From Amoebophrya sp. A120 (Eukaryota > Sar > Dinophyceae > Syndiniales > Amoebophryaceae), in NCBI GenBank assembly GCA_905178155.1, contig CAJINV010000001.1, forward strand, positions 5,650,724 to 5,714,723: a DNA stretch of 64,000 nt. Direction: 5' to 3'. This document shows, in pieces, positions 30,617 through 41,483 of the stretch; the first letter of the stretch is position 1, and every line of letters begins with the position of its first letter. Made by a program: the position numbers and the translations under genes. The notes under the pieces were generated by a model that ran no database searches, was not told where the DNA came from, and worked only from the letters and a program-made list of their open reading frames with translations.

Positions 30617-33235
30617 TCAGCCATGCTGAGCATGCTTACAGACGGCATTGAAAAACTTTTTGTCGCCGGTGAGAAGAATCTTTTGTATCCGATTGAACGG
30701 AAAACTTGCAATCACGTGCCCGAGGCAATCCCCAACGCAGCCCGGAGAATTTTCGTACACTCCGCACCCGATATCGCACATTACCAATGTCTGCACACTT
30801 TCGCTGTCCTCAACTGTTTGGAAGAGAGTCCAGAATTTCTTCTTGACGCCTTTCATATACTCATTGTAATTCTCCGGCACGTCGCGAGGCTGCCCGTTCA
30901 CGAAGCGATTGCGGTTGTACATGGCCAACGTGAAAACCGTTGCAGTTCTCGGTTCCAATGCGAACATGTAGTGGGGCCCAGACCGAAAAAACTGAACATC
31001 CGGCGTGCAAATTACTTGAAAGTGTCCGAGCGCGGGTTGCTGGAATTCTTTGTCCAAGATCTGGTGCGCTCGGACCAGGCCGGAGTAAAGCGTCGACTGC
31101 ACACACAACGCCTCCTCCAACGCATGCCGGCCTCCAGTAGCGAACCCCCCACCGGGACTGAAACGATTGCCCGCATTCACGACACCGAGTGCCCCATCCC
31201 TCGACTCATCATGCTTCCAAATGCAGTCCGTAACAAGGTTCAACTCTTGCCATTCGACCACCGGATTGTCGCCTGTCCAAGTGCGTTTTGGTTTTTTCAT
31301 TTTCTTCCCGACCTCCTTGTGATCATGAATCGATGTGCCAAACAGCATCGCTTCGCGCTTCGCTTTGAGATGAACGAAGGGTTTTTGATAAAGACAATAA
31401 CCGCCATTCTCCGCAGCCGCCTGTGTGGTAGCGGCAATTTCATTTCGCCACTTGCGATGATTCCAAAACTGCCCAGACCGAAGCCACGCGAGTGCGTCTC
31501 TGGCACCCACCTCCTGGCGCGCCACCTGGCCAGGCGGGCCGCCAAACCCGACGTTGATGCCGTGAGCGGGTAGAATTCCCCAGCCGCTGTGTTTGTATCT
31601 AGTGCAGATTTCCTGCACAAGCTCCTCAAAGCTGTGTTCGACATTTACTCTGCTAAAGGTATCCTTGGGGCGTGCTGTTGTTTTTTCGGCTTCATGATTT
31701 GTATCCGCTTCTGTACTGTTTTGATTGCCGTTGTTCTGGCCCTGATTCTGTAGTGCACCAGCATACGTCTTCACAGGACTGCGACATCTGGGAAATGGAG
31801 TTTGCGTCGGCGTTTCATTTCTCTCATATGGGGAAGTAGATTTCCGGCAGCGCTTGTCACATACGCCTTTCCCCCCGTCACAGCCACGACTAGACTTCCG
31901 CTTCCCCGATCTAGAGCGCTTCGTCGTATCGGAGTCCGCACCGCCACGTCCGCCAGCCGATGCGCGCGCCTGTGGATCGTCTCCACCAGCCCAGACGGAA
32001 GTCGCGCCGCTGATTCCACAAGCCGCAGTCGCTTCCGCCAAGTATGCGACATTCCCGTCATCAGCCGACATCACAGAACAAGGCTCTTCTTCGAGGGCGG
32101 CCCAAACAGAAGTTTCAGTTTGATCATGCACGAATAGGTTTTCGTCCTTGACTAGTTCTTGCGGATTTTCGACAGGTGCGAATCGCTGCTGGACCATCTG
32201 AGTCTGCTGCTGCTCCGGCATGTTTAGGTCATCCTGCGTGTGCGCCGGATTCAAAATATCCGTGGTATCCGCAGTGTGGGTCTGCTTCAAAAATTCCTCT
32301 TCTATCTTAGCCTGCTCGTGGTTGTCCACTTCAACAACCATATCTGCGTTGCGAAAGCGAAAAGGAGCGGATTCCCTTTCATGAGGCTCACCGCAACTTG
32401 CGCAGGTTGTTGGTGTGGGAGCACTGCTGATGGTGTCATTCCAACAAGCCGCACTCTCGTCCGCTGTCGCAGCGACGATCGTATCGTGGCTGGCGACATT
32501 TAGCCCGGGCAGAGAGGTCGAGGGCAACGAGGATGCTGCTACAGGTTCGATTTTCGTGGGAAGCTCAATAGCTGAGATAATTCCAATTCCATGCGTACTT
32601 GCAGAGGAAATATTGTCAGTGCAAGCGTCGTACTGCAGCTCCTGCTGGCAAACGCCATTGCCCGGCGCATTCTGGGAACACTTTCCACTAGCCGATTTCG
32701 GAATGGGTGCAGCCAAACGTTGATGGTGAAAGTCGCCGTGGCCTGGTCCTTGATCATTCTTCGAAGCCGATAAGAGGCTCTTTCCGTCGATTGCTGCCGG
32801 TTCCCTGTCGTGCGCTGCCTTGGCAGCTTCCTGCCATACATCAAATGGACTCCAGTTCCACATTGCTTCCACACTAGATGAGCTGGAGTGCTGCGATTTG
32901 TGCGGGAAGCACGTATCGTAATCATCTGCGCCGGGAGCGAAGGACTTTTGTTGCTGTGGCAAACAAGTGGGAGCAGCACCACGTGGCCCGGAGTGGCGGC
33001 CACACAAGTTATTCGGGGCGCTCTTGAAAATGCTCGAGGGCACGAAGTTGTCCATAAAAACTTCTTGCGAAGATCCCTCTGGTTGATGAAGTAGACCGGT
33101 CTCCAAATCCCGAATGCTCGCCGGGTGATCTTCTTGTGGCGGCGACGCAAGCATCCAAGAGCAAGTATTACCCATTTTCGTTTTCAGCCACCGACCGGTG
33201 TGACCACAGTAAAATGATTGGTGATCAGGCTGCAT
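30617..33235 (-). CDS. PARG-like macrodomain hydrolase (DUF2263/TIGR02452 type)
   Basis: Intronless, 872 aa from the first ATG; a second ATG at 33175 opens MGNTCSW, a textbook N-myristoylation plus palmitoylation motif, and is the likelier start. The first ~500 residues are Ser/Thr/Gln-rich and look disordered. The C-terminal ~300 residues are a microbial-type poly(ADP-ribose) glycohydrolase domain: VVNAGNRFSPGGGFATGGRH, then ALEEALCVQSTLY; QVICTPDVQFFRSG; TLAMYNRNR; MCDIGCGVYENSPG. The catalytic GGG-x(n)-QEE signature is present as GGG...LEE, keeping both glutamates but not the Gln. The reaction would be removal of ADP-ribose from protein or DNA. Two PARP-like genes follow upstream at 34-37 kb, suggesting writer and eraser act together. 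Confidence 0.88.
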   Translation of the reverse strand: MQPDHQSFYCGHTGRWLKTKMGNTCSWMLASPPQEDHPASIRDLETGLLHQPEGSSQEVFMDNFVPSSIFKSAPNNLCGRHSGPRGAAPTCLPQQQKSFAPGADDYDTCFPHKSQHSSSSSVEAMWNWSPFDVWQEAAKAAHDREPAAIDGKSLLSASKNDQGPGHGDFHHQRLAAPIPKSASGKCSQNAPGNGVCQQELQYDACTDNISSASTHGIGIISAIELPTKIEPVAASSLPSTSLPGLNVASHDTIVAATADESAACWNDTISSAPTPTTCASCGEPHERESAPFRFRNADMVVEVDNHEQAKIEEEFLKQTHTADTTDILNPAHTQDDLNMPEQQQTQMVQQRFAPVENPQELVKDENLFVHDQTETSVWAALEEEPCSVMSADDGNVAYLAEATAACGISGATSVWAGGDDPQARASAGGRGGADSDTTKRSRSGKRKSSRGCDGGKGVCDKRCRKSTSPYERNETPTQTPFPRCRSPVKTYAGALQNQGQNNGNQNSTEADTNHEAEKTTARPKDTFSRVNVEHSFEELVQEICTRYKHSGWGILPAHGINVGFGGPPGQVARQEVGARDALAWLRSGQFWNHRKWRNEIAATTQAAAENGGYCLYQKPFVHLKAKREAMLFGTSIHDHKEVGKKMKKPKRTWTGDNPVVEWQELNLVTDCIWKHDESRDGALGVVNAGNRFSPGGGFATGGRHALEEALCVQSTLYSGLVRAHQILDKEFQQPALGHFQVICTPDVQFFRSGPHYMFALEPRTATVFTLAMYNRNRFVNGQPRDVPENYNEYMKGVKKKFWTLFQTVEDSESVQTLVMCDIGCGVYENSPGCVGDCLGHVIASFPFNRIQKILLTGDKKFFNAVCKHAQHG

Positions 33236-34179
33236 TCAGAGTCCGCCATCAGGTCATGTCCACGAGTTCAGCGAGAAAAAGAAAGTCTGGATTCGATAAT
33301 TGCGCGACAACGACCGCGGAAGAGTACTTATCACGGTCCAATCAGTGGGAAAGTGAAATATTGTAGAGTGCTCAGTTCTTTCTCTTATACACAGAAATGC
33401 TTTTGAGCGAAACAAAAAGCTTTATTCAGTAGATCGGGTTGAGGGTATTTCTTCAGATTTAGGGTTTATGTTCTTTCATTTTCTCCTTTCAGAGCAGAAG
33501 ATAGCATTGAAAGAGCGATGCCAGCAGCATTGCTTCCAGTCCTGAAAATTGATTCAATGGAATTTCGTTTTCCTGCTTCTGCGGTTTTCCTTTCTTCTTG
33601 TCGAATGGCACAAGTGACTCCCCAGCTATTTTGGACCCACGGAAGGCATTAACACGCTTCGGCGACCGCGTTTGGACCCAGGGAAGGATTGCAGACGATC
33701 TGATACGGATCACAAACTTTCCCGAGCATTTGCGATCACATTCACGTGAGAGCCGAGGAGCATCTTTATCCCGTCTCGCATCAATGTTGCGGTTCTAAAC
33801 GCAAGCCCTTGCATGCTGCCAAAGCCAGGCTTTTTGTTCCCTCCGCAAGTTCAAATCGGCGTACAGCTACAGCCTTACACATCTGCCTTGAATGGTAATC
33901 AATGAGCTTCCCCTCCTCCTATCAAAGTCCAAGTCCATCGTAGATCGGTCCTGATATGTAAAAAACATGTATACTTCTATCCAATGAGTGCGATTTGGCT
34001 TTTCGTATTTTCTTCTTCATGATTGGTGCGCTGCGCCCGAAGTACTTTGATGTATTAAAGTTGACTGAGTATGTATGTATTTTGATATGAATGCCTATAC
34101 ATCACGTGAGAAGTACAGAAAAACTGGTCCATTCTCCTTGCCTTGGTGGGCAAAACAATCCTTCCCGAGAGCGCCCTAC
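33236..34179. other. Intergenic, about 940 bp
   Basis: No supported gene between the PARG-like gene and the first PARP-like gene. Short ORFs on both strands have no recognisable motif. Confidence 0.45.
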
Positions 34180-35242
34180 TCAGACGCGTCGCACGATTTT
34201 CACCTGATCATAATTGTAGACCACCCAGATATTCGAGGCCTGTTGAAAAGAATCCTTCTTGCGATTGACCAAGGTTGTGAATCCCAAGGGTTTTCCAGGA
34301 ACCCCCACAGTTTCTACCGCACCAAGCCGCACCTTGCATTCGAAGATGACACCTCCGTAACCCGCGTAGCTACGAGCGACATCCTTGCTGGACGTCAGAT
34401 AGATCCCACCCCCGGAGGTTCCGGTCCTCCCGCGCAAAAATTTTCCACTACTCTCAATAAGGGTGGCGTTCGCGACACTGGTACCGTGGTACAACGTCGC
34501 AACATTCGAATCCAGACGAGCTTGGCGAGCCGCGCGGTCGTACCGCAAGGCACTGTTGCATCCATTATCCGTGGCAGCCGGCATGGTCCTGTTAAATTGT
34601 GCATTTTTGCAGATACTTTGGCTCCCATTCCTGTAATCGATATTGCGCTTGCTATGCATCACTATCACCATTCAAAAGAGAAGCACCAAGTGACACAAAT
34701 TCGCGTGTACTTCTGCGCCGTGCAACGACAGATCGGCTCTCCGCGCTGCTTTCCTGGAGGCTCCGGACTTGGATTTGTCGGAATATTCTCGATACTTCTT
34801 CAAAAATTAGATGTCTTCGAGGAGAGGGCACTCAACTGTTTTTTGTCTTAAAGTGGTACTTAGTCCAAGATTTTGGAGAAAATGAAAAATCAATGTCCGA
34901 GACGACTTGCCGGGGGAATTTCTTATGTGTGTTCTCGCGCTTATGTACTTCTTTGTTCTTGTCAGAAAGTACAGAAACATTATCGCCCTGTCTGCATCCC
35001 AAAAATCCCTTGCAGAAACAGATTCCAATCCGCGTTGGTCTACATGCACAAGTCGATCTAGTGAAAAGAATCTGAGAACGGCCACCGCACCACGTCATGC
35101 ATGATACAGATCTTCGTGTTTTGGATCGTTCTTTACCTTCACTAGCAATGCCGAGGAGCACGACGGCGGCGCTTACTTTATGACCTTTCTTCACAAGTGA
35201 TCGCATGACCAAGCCGCGAGCGAGTGAAAACAACTGTCCCAC
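34180..35242 (-). CDS. PARP-like ADP-ribosyltransferase 1 (H-Y-I type)
   Basis: The last exon (34180 to about 34656) encodes a PARP-type catalytic fold: ATLYHGTSVANATLI (His motif), FLRGRTGTSGGGIYLTSSKD (Tyr motif) and NIWVVYNYDQVKIVRRV (third motif). The residue at the third catalytic place (PARP1 NEYIVYD) is Ile, so the triad is H-Y-I. In animals that pattern marks mono-ADP-ribosyltransferases or inactive members. The likely first exon begins at 35242 with MGQLFSLARG, a possible myristoylation start, and ends at a GTAAAG donor near 35136. One or more middle exons around 34690-34850 are likely but not resolved. It shares the domain with 35657-36550. Confidence 0.72.
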
Positions 35243-35656
35243 ATTCCGTTTCCGTACAATCTGCCGAAATCCAAACGATTCGAATAGGTTGATGATACTT
35301 CTCGTGTACGTGCTCCTGCGAGGCTCCTGTGATATTCTGAAATAAATCTTTAGTTGATATAAACATGAGATAGGGAATGTTCTAAAGTCAGTCCGTTCCT
35401 AAATGGCTCTAAAAGTGTGAGAATCAATGTCCTAACCCTGCCACCGATCTAACTGCACATTTGCATTTGGCAGCTGTGAAAGTCGGTGACGGTGAGTGCG
35501 CAAGCAAAGCTCGATTACTTGCTTAAACAAGGACATTGCGATTGCCCTTAACAAATATATCCGGTCAAGCAACGAGAAAGAAAACCTTTTCCATGTCATT
35601 TGTCTAATCCTACACGAGTCCTTGCGGTCCCTCTACCGCAAGAACTTACTGAAATT
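35243..35656. other. Intergenic
   Basis: About 410 bp between the two PARP-like genes; no feature seen. Confidence 0.4.
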
Positions 35657-36550
35657 CTAATGAGTCTTCATAACATCTTCCCGATCAAGAACTTCCACCT
35701 GATCTGCGTTGTAAACGGCCCATTCCGGGTTTGGACACATCGTGCTCATCACGCTGTCATAGCCCTCTTTGCGGAGTTTACGGAATCGCAGCGAGTCGTC
35801 TTTCACGCTGATACTTTTCGTCTTTCCCAGCCACACCTTGCAGCGGTACACCGCGCCTTTCTCACCCGGTTTGACCACCCGAGTCTTGTGGATGGCCTCC
35901 GCTTTGCTCTGCGCAAAGTAAATCCCTCCACCCGCGATCCTGTAGTAAAAAGCAAAGCGAAAGCTGGTCTATCCGTTTCTACGAACGGTTCTGACAAGCA
36001 CCTTGAACGCAGACTAGCATGACAAGAAGTCGCCAATTCTAGACGCGTAGAAGCAGTAATCAAATCAGTAATTCCACACGGTATTTTGTCAGAAACAGAA
36101 TAGTGAAAACCCGGTCTTTCCACGCAGTAGTCGGCGCTTCGGATCTCTCTCGATCGCAGCAGCGCTCTCGGTGGAGGTGGCGTGATACATCACTGTGTAC
36201 GAATGTAATACAAACACGCGCTTGTAGCGTTCCTTCCCTTCTTGCGATTTGCTCGTGCTGCGCTTGAACTCTTGAACTTCGCCTTCTCCATCCATGTGGC
36301 GAAAATCATTGTTCGACGCGGGAGACGGAGGAAACGCAGCCGAAGCTGCGTCCGGCTCTCCAAAAAGAATCGCCGTCATCCTGGGTCGACGCGGTTCGAC
36401 GTTGTAAGACGAATCCTCCTCCTCTTTGTCGGTTCGGATCAAACGTACCGCGGAATAATATGACAAAACTGATAGGGAGAAAAGAGAGACACCTATGGGG
36501 AGCAGTACTGAGATCAACACAAACAAGGTATTATGGCCAGCGCCAGACAT
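35657..36550 (-). CDS. PARP-like ADP-ribosyltransferase 2 (H-Y-E type), membrane-anchored
   Basis: Two exons, 36111-36550 and 35657-35939, 240 aa, joined in phase across a GT-AG intron with a weak GTTTTC donor. Residues about 8-35 form one membrane helix (LFVLISVLLPIGVSLFSLSV). A basic/acidic linker follows, then the catalytic domain: TVMYHATSTESAAAI (His), LLRGKTG|IAGGGIYFAQSK (Tyr), RCKVWLGKTKS and NPEWAVYNADQVEVLD. The third catalytic residue is Glu, so this copy has the complete H-Y-E set of poly-ADP-ribosylating PARPs. One helix followed by the domain suggests a signal-anchored enzyme; which side it faces cannot be told. ATG at 36550 was chosen because the helix follows at once. Confidence 0.78.
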
Positions 36551-36690
36551 AAGTACCTCGCTCCTTTTCAAAAGAGTTTCAAAAAGGAAACCGATTTTTG
36601 CCGGTACGTCAATAGTTCGAGCTGCCACAAGATCTTCTCCTGTGGTTATCAACCGTACCTAGAGGACTCACTTTCAAATATTATACGTAG

Positions 36691-37104
36691 CTAGTCAATA
36701 CGATGCGTGGGGACGCCGTGGCTAAAAATAAAAAAAAGCAACTTTAGTTTTGGTGTGTAGAAAAGGCTTCTCCTTCCGTGCGAGATGCCGCTCTGTATTG
36801 GCAACCTGTGCCTGTCCTGAAAATTGGTTCCATTCTGGCCTCAAGAAAAAAGTATAAGCATGTACTGAAAACTTCTTAATCCTATACTGGAGCGCTAATT
36901 AGTCCTTACCCGTTTGTCGTCGGGGTCCACCATTGCCCTCGTGCAGAAATAAGGTGCTGCGGCTCCTTCTGCGGCCCGATAACAGAGAATGAGACTCACC
37001 AAAATTGTCCCAACCACGATGCTGGAGACGAATGAGTTCTTCACGATTGAGCACAATGATAGCGACTTGAGATCACGACAATGAGACCATAACTTCGATT
37101 GCAC
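36691..37104 (-). CDS. Possible small membrane protein, 106 aa
   Basis: Exon 36910-37104 encodes one clear membrane helix (SSIVVGTILVSLILCYRAAE) and ends at a consensus donor CGG|GTAAGG. Splicing to TTTTCAG|GACAGG at 36816 keeps frame to TAG at 36691-36693. The second exon is basic and hydrophobic with no known domain. Its placement just upstream of the membrane-anchored PARP-like gene could instead mean it is a 5' exon of that gene. Low certainty. Confidence 0.35.
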
Positions 37105-37670
37105 GATGCTAGAAAGCGAGAAGTAGTAGAACCAACGTGTGTGCGCTTTTGAGATCGAAGACTGCGAGGATCAAGGCATTCCCACAAATCGGCCTAAGGA
37201 AGATCAGGATTGAGAACACGCTCCTATTTCTCCATAATAATCAAACCGGACTCCTTAGTGTCGAACGTGCAGTTTTGAAAACTTAGCTCGTAAGAAGACT
37301 TACGTAGTGCGGAGTAGCGCTCAGAAGACTTGCAAATCGATCTGGTTTGACGTGGCGGAGTGCGTAACTCAGTCACGAGACTGCGCCCAGGGGTCTCCTA
37401 GATGTAGATCTTCAGCCCGGCTGATAACATACAAACCTTGTGGACTATTGTTGACTCAAAAAATTGCGATTTGACCTCGTTGAGCTTGTGCGCAACATGG
37501 TTGCACCAGCTTCTGTTGACCTTGATGTAAAAGACTGGACTCGTCACTGAGGGTTCGTGATAGTAAAAGACTGGTAAAAGACGTGAAAATTTCTCTCGCG
37601 TCGACACAATCGTGAAAACGCGCTGCGCCGGTTCCGAGAAAAGCAGCGGCAACGCTATCACATGCTCGTG
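37105..37670. other. Intergenic
   Basis: About 565 bp; no gene or structured element supported. Confidence 0.45.
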
Positions 37671-40600
37671 CTACCTGCGCTTCTGCAGTGCTGCCGCCAT
37701 CTGCCCGGGTTTGAGCGACCGATTCTTGTTGTTTCTCGCCGCGGCGCCACCACCCCCGACCGAGGAGCTGGAAGACCCGCTCGGCAAAGGTGTTGTTTTG
37801 TTCAAGGTCGTCGGGTTTCGCGAGCCTGCAATCAAACGGTTCGGCTTCGCCCTCGTGTCCTTGCACTTTGGAATGTGCCTCTTCGCGGCGTCGGCCGCGA
37901 AGCGGCGCCCACAATGCGGACAGGGTACTCGATCGTCCGCGGCGGCTGATGTGGGCGTGAACTCCGGCATGGGGCCACCCGTTTTCTCGGCGACGGCTGC
38001 GGAAGAAGAACGTTGGTTTTTTGGTGTATGAACAATTCGTCCACCTGCGAGCAGCGAACGCTCGCAGAGACAACAAGTAGGGAAAACGAAAAACCAATAG
38101 CAATATCAAATCACAAAAACAACAAAAGTAGCGTTAAGTATACAAATGAGCCTCGCATTCCTGATTGCGTTCCGGAATTCTTCAGACTTCGTTTTCCACT
38201 TCTGGTTTTTCACCAGCGGGCCGGCTTGTTTCTCCTGCAGTGTTTCCTTCCGTAGGGCTTGTTTTTGCTCCTCCTCCATGCGTTGCGCGGCGACGTTGAA
38301 TTCCTTTCGCTTCTTCATAAACACCTTCTGGCAAACCTTCACGTGCTTCTCGAGCGGCTTTCTTGCGAAACGCCGGCCACAGTGTGGACATGGTATGCGG
38401 TCGCCTTCATTTTGATCACCTCCACCTGGGTCTTGATCGTCGACGTCCGGTGACAAGTCATCGCTTGTGTGTATACCTCCACCTCCGAAATGATCATAGC
38501 CCGCATTATCACCAGGAGGCGGCGGGTGGTGGTAGGGCGAGGGGTTGAAGTCAGCGGGGCCTTTTATCGTGCGTATGTGGAAGGAACTTTCGTACTCTTC
38601 GTCTGCAGTGGTGCTACGGTCGCTCGCATGCAAGAAGGATTGACTCTGCCGCTGCGACATGTAGGAACCTAGGGTAGAGGATTCAAAATTCAAATTGCAC
38701 ACACGACAGAAGCAGAAATTGACATTGCTCTGAAATCGTGAGCACGAGAACCCCACACGCAGCAGCACAAACTCCACGAAAAAACTTACCTTGCGGAGGT
38801 ATGCCGTGTATGTCCTGGAACGACGCAGTCCCTTCTACCGGCGGAGCGGGAAAGTGGTCATCTGTAGTATACTTTTTCAATTATGAAAAAGTGCAAAAGC
38901 GACAAGAGCAAGACAAAAAGAACCACCGCGTTCCGACTTTGAATTCCAAAACAAAAAAATATAGCTGATAGTACTCAAATTCGTTGGCGACTGCGGCATG
39001 TTGGTAATATTATTCGGCTCCGCTTTCATCGGCGGTGCGGCTTTGAAGCCGGGCGGCCTTGCATTCTCGGGCTTCTTCCGACGGCGCGGTAACGTCGCTG
39101 GAATGGCGCCCGCGGTAGACGAACTTGCCTTGCTTTCGCCGACCTTCAGTGCAGACACGCCAGGGGAGTTCTTGCTCACCAGTGGGGATGCGGGCGTGCT
39201 CTTCCGCCGCTCTGCCAAATTCGTGCCCTTCGGCTCAAGAGGTGTCGGGTCCTTGTGCATGACGGTCGTGTCATTGTTCCATTCTTGCGCTGCCGGCGGG
39301 CGCCGCGGACGCCGAGGCGCAGCAGCGGGTCCTGGCGCACCGGAATTGGAAGACTGCGAAGGTGTCCCCGTCCTTCCAGAAAGAAGTGGCTCCTGGACGC
39401 TGTTGCTCTCCGAATTCATGCCTCCATTCTGTGCCGGTCTGGTGCGACTACTGGTTGCGTTGGTCGACGGGCCTCCGTTCGCTGCGTGCAGATTTCGCAC
39501 CGGCTGTCTGCGATTCCCCGCTGCATCGAAGCTGCCCGCAACCGCATTACTCTTCGCACGAGCACGCCTGGCTGGGTTCGGCGGACCGCTTATGTCGCCA
39601 CTGGCGGTCGCATGATTCGTTGTTCCGAGCGCCGCTCCTTCGCTGCCCAGTCGCGGCCTACCCCGACCTGGATCGGGATCAGGGTAAGTATCGGCAGCCG
39701 ATCGCGAGCCTTCGTCTTGCTGCGGTGCGGAAACAAAACTTTGCGGTGGTGCAAAGCCCGACCCTGCGCGATCTCGTCGTGCTGGTAGCACCGCAGGTGT
39801 GCTTGCCGCGGACGCCGCCACGCTCCGGGGGTGCCGTGCGGCGGGGGTGCGGCCGCCACCGATCGTGGCGGGTGTGGCGTCTCCGTCGTTGTTATTGACG
39901 TTGGTGCCTTGAAACGTGGATGACAACTTCCTGTGCGTTCGGTCTAGCGAGTCCGCGCGGTTTGCTGCTGGGTTCCTCGCCATAGCTTGCGACTGCTGGA
40001 AAAGCTCTTGCCGGTTTGCCAGAACGCGCCGAATGTTATCGGCATTTGACGTCACGGAAGGCTGTATGTAAAAGAATATGGAAAAAATGAAGAAACCTCA
40101 GCAGTCATTTTGGTTGTGCTTGCGGCACACTCCTTCATCAGGTTCCTCGAATCAATTGCCAGGAAAAATCGAAAAAACAAGTACCTCTCTCGGCGCAGGA
40201 GCGTTATTCGGCGGGTTTGCTTCCGCCGATGCGCGGCGGCGCGTTACGCTGGTAGGCTCTACTGCGCCGGGTGGACAGCTTTTCGTGGCTGCCAACGGCA
40301 CCTCGACCGGTGGGGGCGGTGGAGCTATGGTTTGGCTTTGGCTCAGTTGCTGCACGTACTGCTGGTGGTTGTGATTGCTGTGGGACTTGTTTGCCCTCGT
40401 GGAAACGGTTTTCGTCTTCAATAACCGCAAGTTCGGCTGCGCGTCATTGACCAGCTCGCGGAACGTTCGATAGACGCTGTCTGCGTGCGGCCCGACTGTG
40501 TTGCATGATCAAGAATGTCCGCGCTAAATTGCAAACCAGAACCGAGCTATTTTTTTGATACGCGTTCAAAACCTAACCTACTGCTCATCAATGCAGAGTA

Positions 40601-40792
40601 TGTAAGTACTTAAGTACCTAAATGAGGATCGGGAGCAGACCCGGAGCGGGACGCCCTCTCTGGAGAATTGTGTCCCTCTCCTGGTTGTGGCGGAAACCGT
40701 AGGAGTGGAGCCGTTGCCATCGGATTCGGCCCTCTGCTCGCCTGGGTCGGGGTGGAGCCTGTGGAGTGATTGAAAAGCACGACTTGAGACAT
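37671..40792 (-). CDS. ZC2HC1-like protein with two C2HC zinc fingers
   Basis: Six exons: 40618-40792, 40185-40495, 38975-40061, 38790-38861, 38144-38668 and 37671-38044. All GT-AG and in phase; 847 aa. Two zinc fingers lie near the C-terminus: RIPCPHCGRRFARKPLEKH, then VKVC; and RVPCPHCGRRFAADAAKRH, then IPKC. Between them is the block typical of ZC2HC1/FAM164 proteins (KKRKEFNVAAQRM ... KWKTKSEEFRNAIRNAR). The first ~550 residues are Pro/Ser/Ala/Arg-rich and probably disordered, far longer than in animal members. Related proteins are linked to cilia and sperm tails in animals; whether that holds here is unknown. ATG at 40792 follows an in-frame TTG. Confidence 0.88.
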
Positions 40793-41483
40793 CAATACTA
40801 GATGCGAATTTTACAAAAATACAGTGAGATTTTGGAAATCAAGCGAAAGCGAAAGGTCTGTACGTTGCATGCTGGGTCCACTGTAAAAACTCTTGCCGAG
40901 CAAAGTCGGTGTCCCATATGCGGAGGGCCCGTAGGCCGAGGGGCCCTGGTAATGCAAGCCGCCTTGCATGGTCTTCGTCTCTTCGGCACGGAAACACGTC
41001 ACTTAACCAATGGCGACGGCCGTCACGGCAATTTTTCAAAAAATCTTCGTAGCTTCATGGCAGACGCAGCAGGAGGAACAGGACGCGCAAATACTCATCG
41101 TAGCCTTAACCTTTAAAAAAATCAATCTAAAAACCCATTCGGCTGTGTTTGCGGGCAGAGGCACTCACACTCCACGTCACATATTCGAAATGTTTGCTCG
41201 TTTGAAAGAAGCGACTCTCTTAGCCGGCGCTCGCGCTCCAAAAACTTTCGCCACTGTTGCAATGCTTTTCGATGCTTCTGCACTCTCTACGATGCGAAAA
41301 CTCTCAACCACGTACTGCTCTACGATGTGTTTTCTCATCATTGATCGAGGGAAGGGAACGATTTCGTCGCAGCTGAAGTAAACTGAGAATGCCTTCGCCA
41401 ACGGCACTATAACAGAACAAAAAAGGGTTTGATTTACAGAACCACACCCTACTGCTGTACTTCGTCGCTTTTATTGCTTTTTT
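40793..41483. other. Intergenic, possible extra 3' exon of next gene
   Basis: Two competing ORFs lie here (plus 41010-41381; minus 41177-41407). Neither has a recognised motif. A splice from CAG|GTGAAA at about 41485 to GTTATAG near 41409 would extend the 41484-46959 protein by about 35 residues; I cannot decide this by eye. Confidence 0.35.

Noticed and set aside
34075-34851. 258-aa plus-strand ORF across the first PARP-like gene
   Set aside because: The minus strand encodes recognisable PARP motifs in the same place; the plus translation has none.
41010-41407. Overlapping ORFs on both strands (123 and 76 aa)
   Set aside because: No motif, no splice support, and each is the shadow of the other; kept only as a note under the intergenic entry.
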